In this document: one piece after another, positions 1 through 8,513 of the stretch | How the letters are laid out: each line of letters opens with the position of its first letter | Numbering within the stretch: position 1 is the stretch's first letter | Assembly: GCA_963847715.1 (NCBI GenBank) | Contig: CAWKAZ010000009.1 | Span: forward strand, 434,001 to 498,000 | DNA: 64,000 nt | Reading direction: 5' to 3' | From: Acidiflorens sp963847715 | GTDB lineage: Bacteria; Acidobacteriota; Terriglobia; Terriglobales; Acidobacteriaceae | The notes under the pieces: generated by a model | Databases searched by the model: none | What the model was told of the DNA's origin: nothing | The model's input: the letters and a program-made list of their open reading frames with translations, nothing else | Translations under genes and position numbers: made by a program

Positions 1-600
1 GCGTTCGCGCTTCAGAGCCTGGCCGGTGGGATGATTGTTGAACAGGCGCACTTGCGAAATGGTGGCTGCGCCGACGAAGCCGGTGTCTTCGGTAAACTGC
101 GGGCAGGCTTCCATGCAGCAACAACACGAGATGCAGTTCGACAGCGGATAGGAAACTTCCTGCGCGTCCATGGTGACGCGCGGGCCGGGGCCGAGGTCAT
201 AGGTTCCATCGACGGGCACCCAGGCTTTGACCTTCTTCAGGTTCTCAAAGAGCACGCTGCGATCGACGGCGAGATCGCGCACGACGGGGAACTTCGAAAA
301 CGGCTCAAGCTTGATCGGTTGCTCGAGATGGTCGAGCAGGGCAGAGCACGCCATGCGCGCTTTGCCGTTGATCAGCATGGCGCAGGAGCCACAGATCTCC
401 TCGAGACAGTTCGAGTCGTAGGTGACGGGCGTGGTCTGCTTGCCGTCGCGAGTGACCGGGTTAGCCGCGATCTCCATGAGCGCCGAAGTGACGTTCATGT
501 TCGGCTTGTAAGGAATCTCGAACTCTTCCCACGACGGCTTGGCGTCGGGAGTGAGTTGGCGTTTGATTTTGATGATTACGGATTTGCTGTTAGTCGCCAT
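1..600 (-). CDS. sdhB: Succinate dehydrogenase/fumarate reductase iron-sulfur subunit, partial (3' end off window)
   Basis: This subunit passes electrons from the flavoprotein to the membrane cytochrome through three Fe-S clusters. The reading frame is open from the ATG at 600 to the left edge, giving 200 residues and no stop, so the C-terminus lies outside the window. The [2Fe-2S] cysteines are visible at residues 65, 70, 73 and 85 (C-x4-C-x2-C...C). A second cysteine-dense stretch, NCISCCCCMEACPQF, near residues 155-170 binds the remaining clusters. The start lies 5 nt after the sdhA stop, with AAAG just upstream, so it is the last gene seen of sdhC-sdhA-sdhB. The identity is secure; succinate oxidation versus fumarate reduction cannot be told from the sequence. 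Confidence 0.95.
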   Translation of the reverse strand, partial: MATNSKSVIIKIKRQLTPDAKPSWEEFEIPYKPNMNVTSALMEIAANPVTRDGKQTTPVTYDSNCLEEICGSCAMLINGKARMACSALLDHLEQPIKLEPFSKFPVVRDLAVDRSVLFENLKKVKAWVPVDGTYDLGPGPRVTMDAQEVSYPLSNCISCCCCMEACPQFTEDTGFVGAATISQVRLFNNHPTGQALKRER

Positions 601-605
601 ATCTT

Positions 606-2372
606 TCAGTACTTCCTCGGCCGCGGTGGAATCAGGCTCGCATCCACTGGCTCAAACTCAAACTTCGGCTCATCCAGATCGGGCGCGAACGTGGCCTTCG
701 TGGTCTTCATCCAGTTCACGTCATCGCGGTCGGGGAAATCTGGTTTGTAGTGCGAGCCGCGGGATTCGTCGCGCATGGCTGCCCCTTGCGCGATGACTCT
801 CGACAACTGGAGCATGTTGTAGAGCTGGCGCGCGAAGGCGATGGTTGTGTTGGCCCACTGCGAACGGTCGCTCAGGTTGATTTTCTGGAAGCGATTGAGC
901 AAGTCGACAATTTTGGCGTCGGCGGCCTCGCACTTTTTACTGTAGCGGATGACGGTGCAGTTCTCAGTCATCAGAGCGCCCAGTTCACGCCAGAGCAGGA
1001 AGGGATTTTCGCTGCCATCGGCTTTCATCAGACCGGAGTTGATGTCTTCCTGCCGCTTGCGTTCAGCCTCAAAGTGTCCGTTGCTGGGCGCGGCGGCCAG
1101 GTTCTTGGCGTACTGCACGGCGTTCGGGCCCGAGACGAAGCCTCCGTAAATGCACGACACAAGGGAGTTCGCGCCGAGGCGGTTGGCGCCATGGTATTGG
1201 TATTCGGCCTCGCCGGCGGCGAAAATGCCGGGGATATTAGTTTGTTGTTTGTAGTCGACCCACAATCCGCCCATGGTGTAGTGCATGCCGGGGAAAATCT
1301 TCATCGGGGTGACGCGTGGATCATCACCGACAAACTTCTCGTAGATTTCCAGGATTCCTTCGAGCTTCCGGTCGAGCGTCTTGGCGTCGATATGCGTGAG
1401 GTCTAGATAAACCATCGGCTGGCCGTCGATGCCAAGTTTGAGTTCGAACACAACTTTAAAGATTGCGCGCGTGGCTACGTCGCGCGGGACCAAGTTGCCA
1501 TACTTCGGGTACCACTCTTCGAGGAAGTACCAGCGCTCCTTCTCAGGAATGGATTTGGGATCGCGCTTGTCGCCCGCAGTTTTCGGAACCCAGACGCGTC
1601 CACCTTCTCCGCGCGCCGATTCCGACATCAGGCGCAGCTTGTCTTCGCCGGGGATGCAGGTGGGATGAACCTGGATGAACTCGCCGTTGGCGTAGAAAGC
1701 GCCCTGCTGATACAAGGCCGACTGCGCCGATCCCGTACACACCACCGAATTCGTGGACTTGCCAAAAATCGCCCCGCAACCACCGGTCGCAACGATGATA
1801 GCGTCGGCGGGGAAGGTGCGGACTTCCATCGTGCGCAGATCCATCGCACAGATGCCGCGAGCAACATGCTGGCCGTCGAGAACGGCGGAGAGAAACTCCC
1901 AGTGTTCGTACTTCTTCACCTTGCCTTCAGATTCGTAGCGGCGAACCTGCTCGTCGAGCGCGTAGAGAAGTTGCTGTCCGGTGGTGGCTCCGGCAAAAGC
2001 TGTGCGGTTGTACAAGGTGCCGCCAAAGCGGCGGAAGTCGAGCAGACCTTCGGGCGTGCGGTTAAAGGGGACGCCCATGCGGTCGAGGAGATCGATGATT
2101 CCGGGCGCTGCCTCGCACATGGCCTTGACCGGCGGCTGATTCGCAAGGAAGTCTCCGCCGTAAATCGTGTCGTCGAAGTGCTTGTAGGTGGAGTCGCCTT
2201 CGCCCTTGAGGTTCTTGGCGGCGTTGATGCCTCCCTGCGCACACACGGAGTGCGAGCGCTTTACCGGGACGATTGAGAAGAGGTCGACTTCACCGCCCAT
2301 TTCGGCGATCTTGATGACGGCGGCGAGGCCGGCGAGGCCTCCACCTACGACGATAATTTTCGGAGCTGCCAT
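606..2372 (-). CDS. sdhA: Succinate dehydrogenase flavoprotein subunit
   Basis: This is the FAD-binding catalytic subunit that oxidises succinate to fumarate on the cytoplasmic face of the membrane. The dinucleotide-binding motif VVGGGLAG lies at residues 8-15. The flavin-linking histidine is H41 in RSHSVCAQGG, and a late AAGEAEYQYHGANRLGANS stretch carries conserved substrate-site His and Arg residues. The protein is 588 residues, normal for the family. I chose the ATG at 2372 because the longer open frame only adds 17 residues from the repeat-containing spacer, and the FAD motif then sits near the N-terminus as usual. It is followed at 5 nt by sdhB and preceded by sdhC across a 103-nt gap that holds an inverted repeat. 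Confidence 0.96.
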   Translation of the reverse strand: MAAPKIIVVGGGLAGLAAVIKIAEMGGEVDLFSIVPVKRSHSVCAQGGINAAKNLKGEGDSTYKHFDDTIYGGDFLANQPPVKAMCEAAPGIIDLLDRMGVPFNRTPEGLLDFRRFGGTLYNRTAFAGATTGQQLLYALDEQVRRYESEGKVKKYEHWEFLSAVLDGQHVARGICAMDLRTMEVRTFPADAIIVATGGCGAIFGKSTNSVVCTGSAQSALYQQGAFYANGEFIQVHPTCIPGEDKLRLMSESARGEGGRVWVPKTAGDKRDPKSIPEKERWYFLEEWYPKYGNLVPRDVATRAIFKVVFELKLGIDGQPMVYLDLTHIDAKTLDRKLEGILEIYEKFVGDDPRVTPMKIFPGMHYTMGGLWVDYKQQTNIPGIFAAGEAEYQYHGANRLGANSLVSCIYGGFVSGPNAVQYAKNLAAAPSNGHFEAERKRQEDINSGLMKADGSENPFLLWRELGALMTENCTVIRYSKKCEAADAKIVDLLNRFQKINLSDRSQWANTTIAFARQLYNMLQLSRVIAQGAAMRDESRGSHYKPDFPDRDDVNWMKTTKATFAPDLDEPKFEFEPVDASLIPPRPRKY

Positions 2373-2388
2373 TGCTATGAGTCCGTTC

Positions 2389-2466
2389 TTAGTCGTTAGT
2401 CGATCGTCGTTGGTCGCTAGCAACCTTCATTTTGCCAAAGACCAGCGACTATCGACCAACGACCGC
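2389..2466. repeat. REP-like inverted repeat between sdhC and sdhA
   Basis: The spacer between sdhC and sdhA contains GTCGTTGGTCGCT at 2406-2418. Its complement is present in two pieces, AGCGAC (2444-2449) and CGACCAACGAC (2453-2463), so a stem-loop can form. Flanking bases repeat the TCGTTAGTCG theme. It resembles short intergenic palindromes scattered in many genomes. No T-tract follows on either strand, so a terminator is unlikely. Its effect on sdhC-sdhA co-expression is unknown. Confidence 0.5.
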
Positions 2467-2475
2467 GTTGAATCT

Positions 2476-3225
2476 CTACCGCATTACAATATTTTCGGAA
2501 CCTGAACCTGTATCCAGCGGCTGCGGCGGAGTTCTGAAGAATCCGGTCATACTGATCCCGCCGAGCAAGATCAAGCCGAGCGCAAGCGCCACGCAAAGAT
2601 AGCCAAAGCGCTGTCGCGCCCTCTCGCCAACGGTGATACCCCACTTCGCGGCGAAGAGCCACAGTCCGTAGCTGAAGTGCCAGGATGCGGCGATGATGCC
2701 GGCGCAGTAGAACGCGACCATCCACGGATTCTGAAATTCGTGTTGCACCTTCGCGAATGCCTGGTCCGGATGCATACCGAGCACGGTCCCGGTGAAGCGC
2801 AGATGATAGGTGTGCTGCACCATGTAGGCGAGCGCGATGATGCCGGTCCAGCGCTGCGAGGTATAGAGCCAGTTGCCGCTCCATGGGTACTCGATGACGT
2901 TGGCCTCGCCGCGATACCAGATGTAGAGGCCGTAGAGGCCGTGGTAGAGAATCGGGATCCAAATGAAGAACAGTTCCAGCAGAAAAACGCCGGGAAGACT
3001 GTTCAGGAACTCGACTTGTTTGCCATACGCGATCGGGCCCTTGAAGGCCTCCGCGTTCGAGATGAAATGCTCAACAAGAAACGCCCCGATGGGCACGACT
3101 CCGCTGAGTGAATGCAGGCGCCGCAGCAGGAACGATGTGCCTTCACCTGCGCGTAGCGGAGCGACGCCCGACTTGATCTTTGGCTCGACATGCCGGGGAG
3201 CGGCGGGATTGGCAGTTGATGCCAC
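2476..3225 (-). CDS. sdhC: Succinate dehydrogenase cytochrome b subunit
   Basis: This is the single membrane anchor of a B-type (Bacillus/Helicobacter-like) succinate:quinone oxidoreductase, which usually spans the membrane five times and holds two hemes. The 249-residue protein shows hydrophobic segments around residues 38-55, 78-100, 124-145, 165-190 and 205-225. Candidate heme histidines occur in RRLHSLSG, VEHFIS, LYHGLYG, QHTYHLRF and SWHFSYG. The start is GTG at 3223-3225, supported by an AAGGAG ribosome-binding site at 3235-3240, nine bases upstream. It is the first gene of the sdhC-sdhA-sdhB operon, and a sigma-70-like promoter sits at 3266-3295. Confidence 0.93.
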   Translation of the reverse strand: MASTANPAAPRHVEPKIKSGVAPLRAGEGTSFLLRRLHSLSGVVPIGAFLVEHFISNAEAFKGPIAYGKQVEFLNSLPGVFLLELFFIWIPILYHGLYGLYIWYRGEANVIEYPWSGNWLYTSQRWTGIIALAYMVQHTYHLRFTGTVLGMHPDQAFAKVQHEFQNPWMVAFYCAGIIAASWHFSYGLWLFAAKWGITVGERARQRFGYLCVALALGLILLGGISMTGFFRTPPQPLDTGSGSENIVMR

Positions 3226-3265
3226 GATAAAAGGCTCCTTACGAGGTCCAATATGAAAACTAATG

Positions 3266-3295
3266 ATTATCGGTTTCGACGGGAAGGGAAGTCAA
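3266..3295 (-). promoter_or_regulatory. Predicted sigma-70-like promoter of the sdh operon
   Basis: On the minus strand TTGACT (3295-3290) and GATAAT (3271-3266) are separated by 18 nt and lie upstream of the sdhC GTG at 3225. The insertion sequence's duplicated target begins at 3296, directly against the -35 box. The core promoter appears intact, while anything regulatory further upstream was moved about 1.4 kb away. This is a motif call by eye. Confidence 0.5.
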
Positions 3296-3311
3296 GGAGA
3301 TAGAGCTCACA
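3296..3311. repeat. Left copy of insertion-sequence target duplication
   Basis: GGAGATAGAGCTCACA here is repeated exactly at 4702-4717. The visible identity extends to 19 bases (3295-3313 and 4701-4719). The extra bases overlap the proposed TGT...ACA ends of the element and are probably coincidental. A 15-17 bp duplication is within the range reported for IS1202-like elements. Confidence 0.8.
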
Positions 3312-3365
3312 TGTAGATGCTCCAAGATAATGTCACCCCATAACTGCAACGAGACTTTGTCACCC
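3312..3365 (+). repeat. Left IS end with two related subterminal repeats
   Basis: Two copies of a roughly 20-nt motif follow one another: a diverged outer copy, TGCTCCAAGATAATGTCACC (from 3318), and an inner copy, TGCAACGAGACTTTGTCACC (from 3345). The inner copy matches the right-end inner copy with one difference. Such paired sites are probably transposase binding sites. Confidence 0.6.
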
Positions 3366-3372
3366 TCTAAGG

Positions 3373-4641
3373 ATGGTGACGATGAGTCAGAAAGAGTTCC
3401 AGCGGGTGAAAGTGATCGAGAATGCAGCGGGCGGGAGGCTGAGCGTACGCGAAGCCTCCCGCCTGCTGCAACTGAGTGAGCGCCAGGTGCAGCGCCTCAA
3501 GCGCCGCTATCGGCCCGATTCCCTCGGCTGGGTTCAGCACGGAAATCGCGGACGCTCCATGCCTTGGGCGGTTTCGCTTCCCCAGCAGCAGTTGATCTTG
3601 AAGCTGGCCCGCGGCAAGTACCAAGGCTTCAACGATTCTCATCTGACGGAAAAACTTCGCGCCGAAGAGAATCTCGCCGTTAGCCGCGAGACCGTGCGCC
3701 GCATCTTACGCGCCGCCAAACTAGCGTCTCCGCAGAAACGCCGGCCCCGCAAGTATCGTTCCCGCCGGCCTCCCCGACCGCGTTTCGGCATGATGGCGCT
3801 CACCGATGCCAGCCGTCACGACTGGCTCCAAGGCCGCGGTCCCGAGCTCACTCTCATCGGCTTCCAGGACGATGCCACCAGCCAGATTCTGGCCGCTCAC
3901 TTCCAACTCGAAGCCGAAAATACCCTCGGCTATCTCCGCGCTCTGCATGCCATGATCATCACCCACGGCGTTCCGCTCAGCCTCTACCGCGACCGCCACT
4001 CCATCTTCCAGCGCAACGATGCGTACTGGACGCTGGCCGAGCAACTCGCCGGAAAACAATCGCCCACCCAACTCGGACGCGCTCTCGAACAACTCGGCAT
4101 CGAACAGATCCCGGCTTACTCTCCCCAAGCCAAGGGTCGTATCGAACGTGCCTGGCGCACTTGCCAGGATCGTCTGGTCAGCGAACTTCGCCTCGCCCGC
4201 GCCACCACTTTGCCCCAGGCCAACACGGTGCTCGCCGGTTTCTGCGCCGATTACAACCAACGCTTCGCCCGCCCCGCCTCCGACACCGCTTCGGACTTTC
4301 GCCGCTTGCCGCGCCGCTTCGATCTGGCCCGCTGCCTCAGCTTGCACTATCAGCGCGTCGTCGCTGCCGATCACACCGTCACCTTAGGCGCGCAGTCCAT
4401 CGCGCTGCCACCCTTGCCGGGCGCTCGCGGCTATGCTGGTGAAACCGTCGAACTCTCGCATCAACTCGACGGCACGTTGTCTGTCTTTCGGGGTGATGCT
4501 CTATTGCTTGCGTTGCCTTTGCCGCTCGAAGAACATGCCGAGCGTCGCCCCAAGTTCCTCACCTCGGCCCAGAAAAGAAAAACAGTCCTGCCCCGCATCT
4601 ACAACCTATCCGGCCGCCCCGCTTTAGCGGCCGTTACTTAA
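3373..4641 (+). CDS. DDE transposase of IS1202/ISNCY type
   Basis: This 422-residue protein would cut and join the element's ends. The N-terminus (about residues 1-60) is a helix-turn-helix region with REASRLLQLSERQVQRLKRR, followed by a second HTH-like stretch to about residue 120 and a very basic linker (QKRRPRKYRSRRPPRPR). The RNase-H-fold catalytic core has candidate acidic residues at D145 (ALTDASR), D207 (LYRDRHS) and E258 (GRIERAW). The spacing of the last two fits a DDE enzyme. The ATG at 3373 is followed by a second ATG three codons later, so either could be used. The frame is uninterrupted, so it looks active. Confidence 0.9.
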   Translation: MVTMSQKEFQRVKVIENAAGGRLSVREASRLLQLSERQVQRLKRRYRPDSLGWVQHGNRGRSMPWAVSLPQQQLILKLARGKYQGFNDSHLTEKLRAEENLAVSRETVRRILRAAKLASPQKRRPRKYRSRRPPRPRFGMMALTDASRHDWLQGRGPELTLIGFQDDATSQILAAHFQLEAENTLGYLRALHAMIITHGVPLSLYRDRHSIFQRNDAYWTLAEQLAGKQSPTQLGRALEQLGIEQIPAYSPQAKGRIERAWRTCQDRLVSELRLARATTLPQANTVLAGFCADYNQRFARPASDTASDFRRLPRRFDLARCLSLHYQRVVAADHTVTLGAQSIALPPLPGARGYAGETVELSHQLDGTLSVFRGDALLLALPLPLEEHAERRPKFLTSAQKRKTVLPRIYNLSGRPALAAVT

Positions 4642-4649
4642 TCGATAAG

Positions 4650-4701
4650 GGGTGACAGAGTCTCGTTGCAGTTAATACGACATTTTCTCGTTGCAACAAC
4701 A
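4650..4701 (-). repeat. Right IS end with two related subterminal repeats
   Basis: Read on the minus strand, the outer copy is TGCAACGAGAAAATGTCGTA and the inner copy is TGCAACGAGACTCTGTCACC. They mirror the two copies at the left end in the same order. The inner copies are much better conserved between ends than the outer ones. Confidence 0.6.
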
Positions 4702-4717
4702 GGAGATAGAGCTCACA
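4702..4717. repeat. Right copy of insertion-sequence target duplication
   Basis: This is identical to 3296-3311. Joining the sequence across the element restores the ancestral rdgB-sdhC spacer. The rdgB stop would then have been about 160 nt upstream of the sdhC start on the same strand. Confidence 0.8.
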
Positions 4718-4771
4718 TGATTTGAGTTTTCCATCGAGCGATAACGCGACCGCGTCATTGTTCTGTGGCAG

Positions 4772-5392
4772 CTAGGCTTTGTGATACCACTCGAAAAAGG
4801 CCCGAAACGCCGCCCCACGGTGACTGTGCTGAGCTTTTTCTTCGGCACGGAGTTCTGCAAAGCTCTTTCCGATTTGCGGGAAGTAGAAAAGCGAATCGTA
4901 TCCGAAGCCGTTGCTGCCGCGTTCTGCAGCTAGGATGGTGCCTTCGGCTGCGCCGCGAAAGATATTGATGGTTCGGCCGTCGCGAGCGGCCGCCAACACA
5001 CAGACGAAGCGAGCCGTACGCTTATCTGCAGGAACGAGTGCGAGTTCACGCAGAACGCGAGCGCGGTTGGCTGCGTCGTCCGTGTTTGACTCCGCCATAT
5101 GAGGTTGATCGGCGGCATAGCGCGCGGAATGAACGCCGGGCGCTCCACCCAAAGCATCGATCTCGAGACCGGAGTCATCCGCCAAAACGAGTTCGCCGGG
5201 AACCGCCAAACTATATTCTTCAGCTTTTTTCCGCGCGTTTTCCTCGAAAGTGGCGCCGTCCTCGACCACCGGGGAAAGTGAAGAAAAGTCTGGAATACTG
5301 GCGATCGTGACGTCGAACACCGCAGCGACTCCAGCAAACTCACGGAGCTTGCCAGGATTCGACGTCGCAATCAGAACCGGATGAGTCGTCAT
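4772..5392 (-). CDS. rdgB: XTP/dITP pyrophosphatase (non-canonical purine NTP pyrophosphatase)
   Basis: This cytoplasmic enzyme hydrolyses ITP, dITP and XTP to monophosphates and keeps deaminated purines out of nucleic acids. The family signature TSNPGKLREF lies at residues 9-18. ENARKKAEEYS, ADDSGLEIDALGGAPGVHSARY and GSNGFGYDSLFYFP follow in the expected order, and SHRGAAFRAF closes the protein. The length is 206 residues. I chose the ATG at 5392 because its first bases form an ATGA overlap with the stop of the upstream membrane-protein gene and the signature then lies at the usual position. The open frame could extend 27 codons further upstream. The IS insertion lies just past the 3' end. 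Confidence 0.95.
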   Translation of the reverse strand: MTTHPVLIATSNPGKLREFAGVAAVFDVTIASIPDFSSLSPVVEDGATFEENARKKAEEYSLAVPGELVLADDSGLEIDALGGAPGVHSARYAADQPHMAESNTDDAANRARVLRELALVPADKRTARFVCVLAAARDGRTINIFRGAAEGTILAAERGSNGFGYDSLFYFPQIGKSFAELRAEEKAQHSHRGAAFRAFFEWYHKA

Positions 5393-7128
5393 GCGGCGGA
5401 ACTCGCACGTTTCGTTGCCGAGGGCTGTGCTGCGACGGTCGAAAATGAATTGAGCCAACTTCGTTTCCGCCACAGGACACCGAACGCAAATAAGCTGGCG
5501 ATAGAAACGATTTTCCCGATCAGGCGATCGGTCGTATGACCGAAATGAATCTCAACCTCGCTATCTCCGGCAGCCACCGGGATCACCATCAGCCCCACGT
5601 CCTCGCTGGTACCGGTTTTTGTCGGCGTGCCATTCACGGTGACCTCCCAGGCCGGATAATTGAAGAGACGGACCGTCAAATCCTCTTGCCGGTCGGCATG
5701 AATCTTAAAGTGTCTTTTCGCAGGTCCCCATGTCAAATCTTCGATGGCAACCGGAGTACCCGCCTTATCGCTGACGAGGGCGAAATCCTTGTCCACGTTA
5801 TAGGGGTCCACTCCAGCGGGAACGTATTCGTCGGTGCCTTCGTAACCGGTGCCGTGTGCAATGGACTCGCTCATTTCGCGAACGTCGGATGCCAGTTGCC
5901 ACCACGGCGGTTGGAAGCGACGCCCGGCGATAAAAATTGTGGCCAACAGAACGGCACAAACCAGTAAGCGAGGAATCCAGCGCTTGGTGGCAATGGCCAG
6001 AAGCACGGCCAGCGCCGCATTCATGCAGAGGAGCCAGCGGAAGGGAAGTTGTACGAATTGCAGCTTGGGCAGGTGCTGCCAGAATGGATTGCTGACTGAA
6101 AGCATCAGGAAAGCACTGACAGCCCCCCAGACCGAAAGCAAGACGACCAGAGTGGGATCCGCGCCGGTGTTGCTTGCGCTGCGCACCTGGCCAGCGGTTC
6201 GTATTCGGTTTGATTGACTGGAAAACCACATCGCGAATATTAGAGCGACAATCTCCGAGACGGCCACCGTTGAGGCCAGCCGGTTGAAGTGGTTGTGGTC
6301 GGGATCGGCGAGAGTGGTGAAAAGGAAATTGTCCTGCGGCCGAACCCCGGGTGACAGGACTTCGCTGATATTGATCCAGCGCTGCTCATAGAAAGCCGGA
6401 AAGAGGTAGAACGAGGCAAGTCCGGCCCCAAGGCACACAGCGAGCGCTGTCAGGACGAGCGGACGCCCGATCATCCGACTCCACGAACGTTCCCGCACGA
6501 GAGCGTGGACGGCCAGAAGCAACGCAAGTCCGGCGGTTGAGTACTGAATCATCAGCGCGGCGGGCGCGTTCGTCAGCCAAGACGCAGCTAATGCGAGGCC
6601 CAGCCACAACGTCGCGCTTGCACCGCCCTCATTCTTGAGTCGCAAGAGACAAAGCAATACACACGGCAGCAAAGCCGCCGCCAGCAGTTCGGCGTAGGCG
6701 CTCCGCCAATACACGATAAGAAGGTGGTAAGGATTCAGCGCATAGAAGACACCCGCAAATAATGCGTCTGCGGGGGGAAGCCACTCGCGCGCGCACCGGT
6801 ACATCGCTGCTCCGGCAAGTGTCAAAACGATCCAGCAGTAGGCGCCCGGGACAACTTTCCAAGGCAGAATCGCCCCTAGCGCCGCACCGAGAGTCCACGA
6901 CGCGGGAGGATAAAACAGGAAGCGAGCTTCGCCATATCCCCAGTGCGCCATGGCCGCCCAGTGCGGACAAACAATGCCGTGCTTCCATTGACCCAGGACT
7001 TCCATCCACGAGTACATGTGGAATTCGAAATCGTGTCCGGACGGACTGCCCCACCAGAAAAACGGCGTGATGACCAGCAAACAGCTGCCAGCCAGCACTA
7101 GAGCACGCGATGTGGAACCCCGGGGCAA
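5389..7128 (-). CDS. Polytopic membrane protein, GT-C / PTPS-related family
   Basis: This 579-residue protein has about ten hydrophobic segments in its first 410 residues, starting near residue 9. A soluble C-terminal part (about 420-550) ends in one more hydrophobic segment. The pattern and motifs such as GHDFEFHMYSWMEV, RFLFYPP and YALNPYHLLIVYWRSAYAELLA match the bacterial 6-pyruvoyl-tetrahydropterin-synthase-related membrane family, thought to be lipid-linked-sugar GT-C glycosyltransferases. The name does not imply pterin chemistry. The start is TTG at 7126-7128; no earlier good start exists and the next ATG would remove the first membrane segment. Its stop overlaps the rdgB start (ATGA), so the two are probably translationally coupled. 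The substrate is unknown. Confidence 0.75.
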   Translation of the reverse strand: MPRGSTSRALVLAGSCLLVITPFFWWGSPSGHDFEFHMYSWMEVLGQWKHGIVCPHWAAMAHWGYGEARFLFYPPASWTLGAALGAILPWKVVPGAYCWIVLTLAGAAMYRCAREWLPPADALFAGVFYALNPYHLLIVYWRSAYAELLAAALLPCVLLCLLRLKNEGGASATLWLGLALAASWLTNAPAALMIQYSTAGLALLLAVHALVRERSWSRMIGRPLVLTALAVCLGAGLASFYLFPAFYEQRWINISEVLSPGVRPQDNFLFTTLADPDHNHFNRLASTVAVSEIVALIFAMWFSSQSNRIRTAGQVRSASNTGADPTLVVLLSVWGAVSAFLMLSVSNPFWQHLPKLQFVQLPFRWLLCMNAALAVLLAIATKRWIPRLLVCAVLLATIFIAGRRFQPPWWQLASDVREMSESIAHGTGYEGTDEYVPAGVDPYNVDKDFALVSDKAGTPVAIEDLTWGPAKRHFKIHADRQEDLTVRLFNYPAWEVTVNGTPTKTGTSEDVGLMVIPVAAGDSEVEIHFGHTTDRLIGKIVSIASLFAFGVLWRKRSWLNSFSTVAAQPSATKRASSAA

Positions 7129-7329
7129 GCAGACAATTCTATCGTTATCGGAAAATTATCGGAAAAATAACGAAACTGAAATCATCTAGGGAGGGGAATC
7201 GGGATAATCTGCGTTTAACGAGGTGGAACAGACCGCCGGGAGCTGGGTTGACGCTATAGACGGAGCGTTGACTTGGTTCCCGGTTTTGCTTTGCAGCGAA
7301 GCGGATCGGCTGGTATGGGTGGGTGAAGG

Positions 7330-8469
7330 TTACTCAGCGACATTCGCTGGCGTTCGCTGACGATGCAGCTCCCAGAGGAACTGCTCTTCGTCGAGCGAAT
7401 TCCCTGATCGCAGCAGTTCGAGCAACGGATCTTCAGTATCGGTTCCTGTGTTGCCGGTCTGACTCAGGTCGACAGCATTGGCCACGAGCGAGCGCGGAGA
7501 TGTTTCCAGTTGCGGGGTGGCGCCCGGTTGGCTGGTGAGGAATTCGATAAAGTCGCCAACGCTCTTGCGCTGCTCTTCGGTGCGGGCAGGAAATTCAATG
7601 CCCATGCCGTGTCCGGGATGCATTACGCGAACCAAGCCCTCAGTATGGATCTCGAGGCCTGTCGCGCGCAGACACAAATCAACGGCAGAAGATTGTGGGA
7701 AGGGCGATTCAGTCTGCACATAGCAACCGCCGAGACTCAGGTCGGTAAGCTTGCATGGACTGGCCGCTTCGGGCTCCTCGGGTAAAGCATCATGCGAGCG
7801 AGCGCCCAGCCACTCCGCCAATTCCTCCCGCATCTTGGCTTCCATATCGAGAAAGCGCAGGCCGGTTTGTCCGTTCGCCGTACTCCAGGCAACTTCGGCG
7901 TCGCCCTCGATGCCCGGGCCGCCATCAGGAAGCTCAAAGGAAGCACGAACCATGGCATTCGAAGACAACGGCTTGGCCGCTAGCACATCCATGCCACCTG
8001 TGCTCAGGTCGAGCATGATGCCTTCGATTGTGTTGTTGTCGTCCACGCGAATGGAGACCGCTGCCTGCACGGCGACGCGCAGAGACTGCCTGCGCTCTCG
8101 TTTCAGCAGCGCGGTGGCTGCCCGCAACGTATTTTGCGCCTGTTCGGGAGTGACGGGCTTGGTGAGAATAAAGTGGGCTCCCGCACCGAGGATGGAGCGG
8201 ATCTGAGAGGCGTCTTGGAGCAAAGCCACGGTGACAGGCGGATGACGGTCGGGACCGTTGAGCCGGCGGCAGGCTTCGAGGACGAGAGATGCGGCTTCCG
8301 GATCATCGAAGTCGACAATGACCTGATCGAAGCGCTCCTCCGACAGTCGCGATACGGCGACGTCGGGCGCATTCGACCGATCGACGGCGACGCCAAACTG
8401 CGCCAGGACCTGAATCAGCGTTTCCGCTGTCGGGTCATCCTTGGACACCAACAATGCCTGCAATATCAT
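7330..8469 (-). CDS. Receiver domain protein with tandem PilZ domains
   Basis: Residues 1-120 look like a response-regulator receiver: the phospho-acceptor candidate is D53 in QVIVDFDD and the conserved Lys is in LTKPVT. A first PilZ domain (about 125-220) carries both c-di-GMP features, an RxxxR in RRQSLR and DLSTGG. A second PilZ-like domain (about 230-315) keeps DLSLGG but lacks RxxxR, so it may be structural. The last 60 residues are low in recognisable content. The protein has no DNA-binding or enzymatic output, so it probably converts phosphorylation and c-di-GMP into a protein interaction. The coiled-coil gene lies 44 nt upstream on the same strand and is likely co-transcribed. Confidence 0.82.
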   Translation of the reverse strand: MILQALLVSKDDPTAETLIQVLAQFGVAVDRSNAPDVAVSRLSEERFDQVIVDFDDPEAASLVLEACRRLNGPDRHPPVTVALLQDASQIRSILGAGAHFILTKPVTPEQAQNTLRAATALLKRERRQSLRVAVQAAVSIRVDDNNTIEGIMLDLSTGGMDVLAAKPLSSNAMVRASFELPDGGPGIEGDAEVAWSTANGQTGLRFLDMEAKMREELAEWLGARSHDALPEEPEAASPCKLTDLSLGGCYVQTESPFPQSSAVDLCLRATGLEIHTEGLVRVMHPGHGMGIEFPARTEEQRKSVGDFIEFLTSQPGATPQLETSPRSLVANAVDLSQTGNTGTDTEDPLLELLRSGNSLDEEQFLWELHRQRTPANVAE

Positions 8470-8513
8470 GGAACCGAGCCTCTCCGCCTCGTGCTTTGTT
8501 CCGCAGCAGGACT

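Larger units (their letters stand above)
3312..4701 (+). mobile_element. Insertion sequence, IS1202/ISNCY-like, complete
   Basis: The element is about 1390 bp and holds one transposase gene. It is bounded by an exact target duplication of 16-19 bp. The ends read TGTAGATGC on the left and, as reverse complement, TGTTGTTGC on the right, so they start with TGT. Inside each end lies a nearly perfect 25-bp inverted repeat (3341-3365 against 4650-4674, one mismatch). The intact target duplication and the intact transposase suggest recent insertion. It sits between rdgB and the sdh operon, just upstream of the predicted sdh -35 box. The family assignment comes from the transposase sequence and the long duplication, not from a database search. 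Confidence 0.85.

Noticed and set aside
31..750. Plus-strand open frame over sdhB/sdhA
   Set aside because: It is antisense to clear sdh coding sequence and shows no recognised domain. It is a GC-rich shadow frame, as are 1665-2276, 14070-15137, 19028-19939 and 43129-44556.
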